From Thermoplasmata archaeon (GTDB taxonomy: Archaea > Thermoplasmatota > Thermoplasmata > JAGHBH01), in assembly GCA_021161085.1 (NCBI GenBank), contig JAGHBH010000081.1:1-6189 (forward strand): a DNA stretch of 6,189 bases, read 5' to 3'. The translations under genes and the position numbers were made by a program. The notes below the pieces were generated by a model. It had not been told where the DNA came from and did not search any database. It saw only the letters and a list, made by a program, of their open reading frames with translations. Below are positions 1 through 4,900 of this stretch, in pieces (position 1 is the first letter of the stretch; each line of letters opens with the position of its first letter).

Positions 1-1
1 C

Positions 2-364
2 CTAGGGGCCGTGGGAATGCCCTGGTTCGCGGGTGGTAGATACGGCCCCGATGTGGTCCTCGGATACACCGGAGGATATCTAATCGGGTTCATCGCGGCG
101 GCATGGCTGATAGGATATGTTTCCGAGGAAAAAAGATGGGCGGTAACATGGAGGGGCCAGTTCTCCCTCATGATGTCGGGAGCCATGTTGATTCTGGCAG
201 TGGGAACCCTGGGCCTGTCCCTTTCCATGGGCGTCCCCCTCTCCGTGGCCTTCATTTGGGGCTTCCTTCCCTTCGCAGCCGTGGAGACAGCCAAAGCCGT
301 TTGTGCCGGCCTCTCGGCCCCCCTCTTCAGCGAGGGGCTCGGGGAGGCCCGGAAAGCAGGTTAA
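2..364 (+). CDS. bioY: BioY-type biotin transporter S component (5' end outside window)
   Basis: This is the C-terminal part of a BioY protein, the membrane subunit of an energy-coupling factor (ECF) transporter that binds biotin and brings it into the cell with a shared EcfA/EcfT energizing module. The frame is open from the window edge, so the GTG at 11 is not the true start: codons 2-10 already read L-G-A in the BioY pattern. The family signature is the first visible stretch, with P-W-F-A-G-G then G-Y-T-G-G-Y-L-I-G-F, which corresponds to the loop and helix around the biotin site. Three further hydrophobic helices follow (roughly visible residues 28-41, 54-79 and 81-100) before a short polar tail. 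About 121 residues are visible; BioY is usually about 180-200, so about one third is missing. No ECF ATPase gene is seen; it would lie upstream or elsewhere. The family call is from recognised sequence pattern and is fairly secure. Confidence 0.88.
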   Translation, partial: LGAVGMPWFAGGRYGPDVVLGYTGGYLIGFIAAAWLIGYVSEEKRWAVTWRGQFSLMMSGAMLILAVGTLGLSLSMGVPLSVAFIWGFLPFAAVETAKAVCAGLSAPLFSEGLGEARKAG

Positions 365-422
365 AACCGTCTGATATAGTTAAAAATATGCAAAACAGCG
401 GCAACATATTTGGCCGACAGTC

Positions 423-430
423 TTTTATAT
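423..430 (+). promoter_or_regulatory. TATA box of the Cas4-like gene
   Basis: TTTTATAT lies in an AT-rich pocket of the 102-base gap after bioY. With the usual archaeal spacing (box centre about 26-27 bases before the start) transcription would begin near 450-456, just ahead of the GGAGG at 456-460 and the ATG at 467. The box lies inside the upstream ORF extension that begins at 410, which argues against that longer reading. This is inferred from position and sequence only. Confidence 0.6.
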
Positions 431-455
431 TCGGCCGGTCAATACAAAGGCCCAC

Positions 456-460
456 GGAGG
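456..460 (+). promoter_or_regulatory. Ribosome binding site deciding the start at 467
   Basis: GGAGG lies six bases before the ATG at 467. The alternative ATG at 410 has no comparable site, and its extra 19 codons run across the TATA box. This fixes the start at 467. Confidence 0.7.
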
Positions 461-466
461 AAAGAG

Positions 467-1534
467 ATGGGAGAATCCACACCAAACAAAGCCTCCTCGG
501 AAGGGGGAGAGGCTCCCAGAGAAAAGAGCATAGCCTTCATCTCAGCGGGAGATATGGAAAAATATGCCTACTGTCCTCTCAGCTGGTGGCTCAGCAGGGA
601 AACGGAGGTGGTGAGGGAGGACACCCTCCGGGGGGTGGAGGAACACGGTATACTGGAGCGCAAGCTGGACACCGTGGATATGAAGGTCGCCGGGGCCAAG
701 GGATACGAGCGGGCGGTCTTCTGGACGGCCATACTGGCCACCATCCTCTCCATAGCAGGGGCCGCCCTCATAGCGGACACAAAGGAGAGCGAGGGATTCA
801 TACTGGCATTTCTATCCCTGGTGTGGCTTCTCGCGGCCTCCTATTTCCTGTATCGTGCCGAGACCATGCGGAGAATGGGAGAGAAGGGGAGGGGGGCCGA
901 GGCCATCATAACCGTGTTCTCCGTTGTGGCCATGCTCCTGGCCCTCTTTGCCGTGGTCTTCGTCCTCCCCTCCGACAGCAGTTTTCCCTTCTACCTTGAA
1001 ACCCTCTCGCTGATGTGGCTGGTTGGGGCCTCCCTGTTTCTCTACCTCAACCTCTCCCTGACCCAGGAGGCCGCGGATGCCAAAATATCCGCCGGGATAT
1101 CGGAGGGAGAGATAGTATATCACGATTCCTCATCCAAGACGCCGCCTCTCCTGGTATCGAAAAAATATGGTATAAGGGGAAGACCGGACTATCTCCTCAG
1201 GAAGGAAGAAGGACTCGTTCCCGTGGAGGTGAAGACCGGCAGGATACCCAGAGGGCCGCTGTTCTCTCACATAATCCAGGTTTCCGCCTACTGCCTGCTG
1301 GTCGAGGAGACCTATGGAGAGACGCCACCCTACGGCGTGATAAGGTATCAGCGGGACGGGCAGAGGGTGGAACACGAGATAGAGTACACGCCGGAGATGA
1401 AGAAACTGGTGCTGGACAAGGTGGAGGAGATGCGTAGGAGCATGGAGACGGGGGAAGTGCACAGGAATCACAGGAAGGAGAACAAGTGCCGCCACTGCAG
1501 CAGACGGAGCGTCTGTCCGGAACGCCTGGTCTGA
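467..1534 (+). CDS. Cas4/RecB-like Fe-S nuclease split by four transmembrane helices
   Basis: Predicted 355-residue membrane protein whose ends together match the Cas4/RecB branch of PD-(D/E)XK nucleases. These are Fe-S exonucleases or nickases acting on single-stranded DNA ends. Visible motifs: Y-C-P at 35-37 (first cluster Cys, C36); G56 and H60 (motif I); G-R-P-D at 238-241 (D241); P-V-E-V-K-T-G at 252-258 (E254, K256); Q271 and Y275; and C341, C344, C350 (the other three cluster Cys). So the full metal, catalytic and cluster set is present. Between H60 and D241 lie four hydrophobic segments (about 84-104, 111-129, 146-168, 176-196), where a normal Cas4 has only a short helical stretch. 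Loops facing in are basic and those facing out acidic, so both nuclease halves should be cytoplasmic and able to fold together. Residues 1-22 are polar and probably disordered. It has its own promoter, and no cas genes, repeats or helicase are nearby. Substrate and pathway are unknown; it could serve DNA repair, uptake or defence at the membrane. Fold call strong, role open. Confidence 0.82.
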   Translation: MGESTPNKASSEGGEAPREKSIAFISAGDMEKYAYCPLSWWLSRETEVVREDTLRGVEEHGILERKLDTVDMKVAGAKGYERAVFWTAILATILSIAGAALIADTKESEGFILAFLSLVWLLAASYFLYRAETMRRMGEKGRGAEAIITVFSVVAMLLALFAVVFVLPSDSSFPFYLETLSLMWLVGASLFLYLNLSLTQEAADAKISAGISEGEIVYHDSSSKTPPLLVSKKYGIRGRPDYLLRKEEGLVPVEVKTGRIPRGPLFSHIIQVSAYCLLVEETYGETPPYGVIRYQRDGQRVEHEIEYTPEMKKLVLDKVEEMRRSMETGEVHRNHRKENKCRHCSRRSVCPERLV

Positions 1535-1550
1535 TTCTCTCCTCCACACC

Positions 1551-1560
1551 ATATTTTCTT
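1551..1560 (+). terminator. Possible T-rich terminator after the Cas4-like gene
   Basis: A pyrimidine-rich stretch after the stop at 1534 ends in ATATTTTCTT. Archaeal RNA polymerase often stops at T-rich tracts without a hairpin. The tract is short and interrupted, so this is weak. Confidence 0.25.
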
Positions 1561-1573
1561 ATCCCGGGACACC

Positions 1574-1580
1574 TTTATAT
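1574..1580 (+). promoter_or_regulatory. TATA box of the cysS operon
   Basis: TTTATAT predicts transcription starting near 1603-1608, which would leave a leader of about 12-26 bases depending on which GTG is used. It is the only good TATA box between the Cas4-like gene and cysS, and none is seen before the next two genes, so it may drive all three. Confidence 0.6.
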
Positions 1581-1616
1581 CCCTCTCCCGCATGGTGTCG
1601 AACAGGTGAATATACA

Positions 1617-1623
1617 GAGGTGA
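1617..1623 (+). promoter_or_regulatory. Ribosome binding site for cysS
   Basis: GAGGTGA matches the complement of the archaeal 16S 3' end and sits five bases before GTG 1629. It overlaps the other possible start, GTG 1620. A second AGGTGA lies at 1604-1609, ten bases before GTG 1620, so an alternative site-start pair exists. Confidence 0.55.
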
Positions 1624-1628
1624 AGAGC

Positions 1629-3089
1629 GTGGCACTCAGGATGTACAACACCCTCTCGGGCCGTGTGGAGGAATTCCGTCCTCTGGTGGGCAACAGGGTC
1701 TATATGTTCGTGTGCGGACCCACCGTATACGACCACTCCCACATAGGCCACGCCAGAACCTACATCTCCTTCGATGTCATAGCCAAATATCTGGCATACA
1801 GGGGATACAGCGTTTTCTACCTGATGAACGTCACGGACATAGACGACAAGATGATACAGCGGGCCAACGAGGTGGGCATACCCGTGGAGGATCTGGCCGA
1901 CATGTATTTCAAGTCGTTTTTGGAGGACATGAGAGCCCTGGGGGTGGACTCCGTCAACCTCTATGCCAAGGCCACCGAGCACGTACCGGAGATACTGGAA
2001 CAGATAGAGGCCCTGATGGAGAAGGGCATAGCGTATGAGAGCGGGGGCTCCGTCTATTTCGAGGTTAAAAAATTCCCCTCCTTCGGCAAGCTGTCCAGAC
2101 AGCGGCTGGACAAGCTGGAGGCCGGTGCCAGGGTGGATGTGAGGGAGGAGAAGAGGAACCCCGAAGATTTCGCCCTCTGGAAGGCATACAAACCGGGGGA
2201 GCCCTCCTGGGATTCTCCCTGGGGACCCGGTCGGCCGGGCTGGCATGTGGAGGACACGGCCATAACCATGAGATATTTCGGCAGCCAATACGACATCCAC
2301 GGCGGGGGCAGGGATCTCATATTCCCCCATCACGACAGCGAGATAGCCATAGCGGAGAGCATAACCGGCAAGGAGCCCTTTGTCAGATACTGGCTCCACA
2401 CGGGCTTCCTGAACGTGGAGGGGGAGAAGATGAGCAAGAGCCTGGGCAATGTCATCACCATAAAAGAGCTCCTCAAGCGCTTCCGCCCCGAGGTCGTCAG
2501 ATTCTTCTTCCTTCACTCACACTACAGGAGCCCCGTCGACTTCACCCTTACGCTCCTGGAGGAGGCCGAGGCGGCGTACGAACGGCTGGAGAACACCGTC
2601 TCCAACCTCAGGAGGTCGGTCAAGGAAGCATCCGGCGGAGTTGGGGAGACCGGAGGAACCGGAGGCGGGGGAGAGATGGAAAGGGAGAGCGGCCCCGGCC
2701 TGGGGGAGAAGGCCCTGGAAACCAGGAGGCGTTTCGTGGAGGCCATGGACGAGGACTTCAACACCAGGGAGGCTCTGGCCGCGCTGTTCGACCTGGCCAG
2801 GGAGGCAAACCGGGCACTGGCGGAGGGCGGCTGCACCCCTGAGGAGGTGAAGGAAGCCCTCTCCGTGTTCGAGGACTACGGTGGGATACTGGGCCTCTTC
2901 GGAACACCGGCTGACACCAGTGCCGCTGCAGCGGAGGCGGTGATACGCATACTTCTGGAGGAAAGGGAGGCGGCACGGAGGAAGAAGGACTGGGAGACCG
3001 CCGACAGGATAAGGGAGAGGCTGGCGGAGGCGGGAATAACAGTGGAGGATGGAAAAGATGGGCCCAGATGGCGGTTCTCCGGCGTTTGA
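1629..3089 (+). CDS. cysS: Cysteine--tRNA ligase (CysRS)
   Basis: Class I aminoacyl-tRNA synthetase that activates cysteine with ATP and loads it onto tRNA-Cys in the cytoplasm. With the GTG at 1629 it is 486 residues; GTG 1620 would add three. The ATP-binding H-I-G-H is at 38-41 and K-M-S-K-S at 267-271. The cysteine-binding zinc site of E. coli CysRS uses C28, C209, H234 and E238. Here the first is C29, and H234 and E238 match, but the second position is Asp (D209, in H-V-E-D-T-A). I recall this Asp form from other archaeal CysRS, so it is probably lineage-typical rather than damage. The C-terminal half holds the helical tRNA-binding domain and ends with the usual A-D-R-I-R-E-R-L and R-W-R motifs. 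A Gly/Glu-rich insert at about 334-361 makes it somewhat longer than the roughly 460-residue bacterial enzyme. It heads a likely operon; 72 bases separate it from the ThiI-like gene. Confidence 0.96.
   Translation: MALRMYNTLSGRVEEFRPLVGNRVYMFVCGPTVYDHSHIGHARTYISFDVIAKYLAYRGYSVFYLMNVTDIDDKMIQRANEVGIPVEDLADMYFKSFLEDMRALGVDSVNLYAKATEHVPEILEQIEALMEKGIAYESGGSVYFEVKKFPSFGKLSRQRLDKLEAGARVDVREEKRNPEDFALWKAYKPGEPSWDSPWGPGRPGWHVEDTAITMRYFGSQYDIHGGGRDLIFPHHDSEIAIAESITGKEPFVRYWLHTGFLNVEGEKMSKSLGNVITIKELLKRFRPEVVRFFFLHSHYRSPVDFTLTLLEEAEAAYERLENTVSNLRRSVKEASGGVGETGGTGGGGEMERESGPGLGEKALETRRRFVEAMDEDFNTREALAALFDLAREANRALAEGGCTPEEVKEALSVFEDYGGILGLFGTPADTSAAAAEAVIRILLEEREAARRKKDWETADRIRERLAEAGITVEDGKDGPRWRFSGV
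2649..2666 (+). repeat. 9-base tandem repeat inside cysS
   Basis: ACCGGAGGA is followed directly by ACCGGAGGC. The pair encodes part of the Gly-rich insert of CysRS (T-G-G-T-G-G) and keeps the frame. It looks like a small slippage duplication in a surface loop. Confidence 0.6.
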
Positions 3090-3147
3090 GCCTTGGGGGG
3101 AGCCATTCCTCATAACGGCCTCCGGCAGTATGCCCCGAAAGCGACCC

Positions 3148-3154
3148 GGGGGTG
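3148..3154 (+). promoter_or_regulatory. Ribosome binding site for the ThiI-like gene
   Basis: GGGGGTG is one mismatch from GGAGGTG and ends seven bases before ATG 3162. It supports this start over the TTG at 3093, whose extra 23 residues do not resemble the family. Confidence 0.45.
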
Positions 3155-3161
3155 TGCTCCG

Positions 3162-3872
3162 ATGGTGAGAAAGGCCCTGGTTCTCCTGTCCGGGGGGATC
3201 GATTCTCCCGTGGCGGCGTGGCTCGTTGCCAGAGACGGAGTTGAGATAGCCGTGCTCCACATGGACAACAGACCCTTCACCAACGACCAGGAGTTCGGGA
3301 AGGTCAAGGCCCTGGTGGAAGTGCTCAGGGACAGAACGGGACAGGGTGTTCGCCTCTACACCGCACCCCACGGTATGACCGTGCAGACGACGATAGGAAG
3401 AATAGCCAACCCCCGATACCAGTGCGTCCTCTGCAGAAGAATGATGTTCAGGACCGGGGAGGCTCTGGCACGGGAGATAGGGGCGGAGGTGTTGGTAACC
3501 GGAGAGAGCCTGGGCCAGGTGGCCAGCCAGACCCTCAAGAACATGGCGGTCGAGGAGGAGGCCGTGAACATACCCATCCTCCGTCCCCTGCTCGGACTGG
3601 ACAAGACCGAGATAATGGAGATGGCCAGGGATATAGGGACCTTCGACATCTCCACCTCCCCGGGTCTCTGCTGCACCCTGGCCCCCCACAAACCCTCCGT
3701 CAAGGCGTCCCTAAAGACGATCAAGGCCGAGGAGGAGAGGATGGACATTCCCGGCATCATGGAAAGGGTGCTGGACGGTCTGAGGGTGGAGGAGGCGACG
3801 TCCGGTGGCGGTGGAGGGTTCGGAGACCGGAAAGACAGACGAGAGGGAGGTGTGAATGTTGTCTCCCGGTGA
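3162..3872 (+). CDS. ThiI-like PP-loop sulfurtransferase, catalytic domain only
   Basis: This 236-residue protein matches the C-terminal adenylating domain of ThiI. ThiI activates U8 of tRNA with ATP and swaps oxygen for sulfur to make 4-thiouridine; in some organisms it also supplies sulfur for the thiamine thiazole. Seen here: the PP-loop S-G-G-I-D-S at 10-15 next to the start, C-V-L-C-R-R at 88-93, T-G-E-S-L-G-Q-V-A-S-Q at 113-123, R-P-L-L-G-L-D-K at 141-148, and C170-C171 where ThiI has its catalytic Cys in a C-G-V-I-S-like context, followed by P-S-V-K-A. The N-terminal NFLD and THUMP domains, which grip tRNA in ThiI, are absent, and no rhodanese domain follows. The last 23 residues are Gly-rich then basic and may be a flexible tail. 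It follows cysS by 72 bases with no promoter seen and overlaps the rhomboid gene. Transferring sulfur to tRNA is the best guess; substrate binding without THUMP is unexplained. The symbol is left empty for that reason. Confidence 0.85.
   Translation: MVRKALVLLSGGIDSPVAAWLVARDGVEIAVLHMDNRPFTNDQEFGKVKALVEVLRDRTGQGVRLYTAPHGMTVQTTIGRIANPRYQCVLCRRMMFRTGEALAREIGAEVLVTGESLGQVASQTLKNMAVEEEAVNIPILRPLLGLDKTEIMEMARDIGTFDISTSPGLCCTLAPHKPSVKASLKTIKAEEERMDIPGIMERVLDGLRVEEATSGGGGGFGDRKDRREGGVNVVSR
3846..3852 (+). promoter_or_regulatory. Ribosome binding site for the rhomboid gene
   Basis: GGAGGTG, an exact match to the consensus, lies inside the end of the ThiI-like gene and three bases before ATG 3856. 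It supports translational coupling of the two genes and fixes the rhomboid start within the overlap. Confidence 0.7.
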
Positions 3873-4878
3873 TTATCTGCTGGTCGTGCTTCTCATCATA
3901 ATCGTCCCTCTGGCGGTAGCATTCCTCCGAAATGCCCACATGTCCGTGGCCCTCCTGTTCTCCAACGTGGCGGTGTTCGCCCTGATGGTGCTTCTCAGGG
4001 GAGAGAATCCCACCGCGTGGTATGTGCTGGCTTTCAATCCGGCCGATCTGGCGGCCGGCAAAAACCTCTCCAGCCTCCTGACCAGCATGTTTCTCCACAT
4101 ATCAGACATGCATATCCTGTTCAACATGATATTCATGATATTCTGGGCTCCGACCCTGGAATCCCGTATAGGCCCCCGTCTGCTGGGCGTGGTATACCTT
4201 CTTACAGGGCTGGCCGGAACCCTGACATATGCGGTGGTCCACTGGGGGGATGCCACTCTTCTGCTGGGGGCCTCGGGAGCCCTCATGGGCATAGCCGGGG
4301 TGATGGTGGCCATGTATCCCCAGGAGAGAATCACCTTCTTCCTCTTCTTCATACCCCTCCGGAACGTGAGACTGAGCACCGCCCTGGCTCTCATGCTGGC
4401 AGCGGAATCCCTTCTGGCGATCTACAACCCCGGCAGCGGCATAGCCCACGAGGCCCATCTGGGGGGCGTGATCGCCGGCCTGGCCCTGGGTTCCATGTTC
4501 TCCAGAGCGGGAGTGGGCTCGACCCGAGGGATGACCGGGCGGGATGGCCGTTCCGTTGCCGGCGACGGGGGGGCAAGGGGGAGCGGCAGGCACGTATCCG
4601 TCCATCCTTCCGACCTAGAGAGGACCGCCCACCTGCTCCGTGGGATGGCTGTCACGGAGGCCCAGAGGGAGGCCGTGAGGGAGTTCGAAAGAAACCTGGA
4701 CGAGCCGGATATAGCCGCATTGTGGCTCGACAGGTTCCTGGAGGAGGCAAGGTGTCCGAGATGCGGCGCCCCTCTATCCCATCCCGATACCTCCGGTATG
4801 CCCCTGAAAAGAAAGATATCCATCGCCAGAGGGCTCGGTTGCGGGTGCGGGTGGAAGGTGGAACGGGACACCGAATAA
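3856..4878 (+). CDS. Rhomboid intramembrane serine protease with C-terminal zinc ribbon
   Basis: This is a 340-residue rhomboid, a membrane protease that cuts other proteins within their transmembrane segments. An extra N-terminal helix (about 7-24) precedes a six-helix core (about 29-47, 74-98, 107-127, 137-155, 171-190, 199-215). The second core helix has H86 and N90 (H-x3-N, oxyanion site), the fourth has G-A-S-G with catalytic S140, and the sixth has H201 in A-H-L-G-G, so the Ser-His dyad is intact. A Gly-rich linker (about 219-245) leads to a helical stretch (about 252-298) and then C-P-R-C at 300-303 and C-G-C at 329-331, a CxxC...CxC zinc ribbon. With the core topology usual for the family, the C terminus and ribbon would be cytoplasmic, possibly for recruiting a substrate or partner. 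Its first 17 bases overlap the end of the ThiI-like gene. Its substrate cannot be told from sequence. The rhomboid call is strong, the ribbon moderately so. Confidence 0.93.
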   Translation: MLSPGDYLLVVLLIIIVPLAVAFLRNAHMSVALLFSNVAVFALMVLLRGENPTAWYVLAFNPADLAAGKNLSSLLTSMFLHISDMHILFNMIFMIFWAPTLESRIGPRLLGVVYLLTGLAGTLTYAVVHWGDATLLLGASGALMGIAGVMVAMYPQERITFFLFFIPLRNVRLSTALALMLAAESLLAIYNPGSGIAHEAHLGGVIAGLALGSMFSRAGVGSTRGMTGRDGRSVAGDGGARGSGRHVSVHPSDLERTAHLLRGMAVTEAQREAVREFERNLDEPDIAALWLDRFLEEARCPRCGAPLSHPDTSGMPLKRKISIARGLGCGCGWKVERDTE

Positions 4879-4900
4879 ACGTGGGATTTCACCGGGTATC
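4879..4900. other. 22-base gap between convergent genes
   Basis: This is all that separates the stops of the rhomboid and radical SAM genes. It has no T-rich tract on either strand and no stable inverted repeat, so each transcript probably ends inside the opposing gene. Confidence 0.6.

Noticed and set aside
103..999. 298-codon plus-strand ORF across bioY and the Cas4-like gene
   Set aside because: It runs through two genes in another frame and across the promoter between them, and its Gly/Arg/His-rich translation has no family character.
1575..2516. 313-codon minus-strand ORF antisense to the start of cysS
   Set aside because: Antisense to the most conserved part of CysRS, with no promoter or ribosome site and no recognisable motif.
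2517..3689. 390-codon minus-strand ORF antisense to cysS and the ThiI-like gene
   Set aside because: It lies over two well recognised genes, its translation is rich in Gly, Pro, His and Leu typical of antisense reading of GC-rich DNA, and it matches no family I know.
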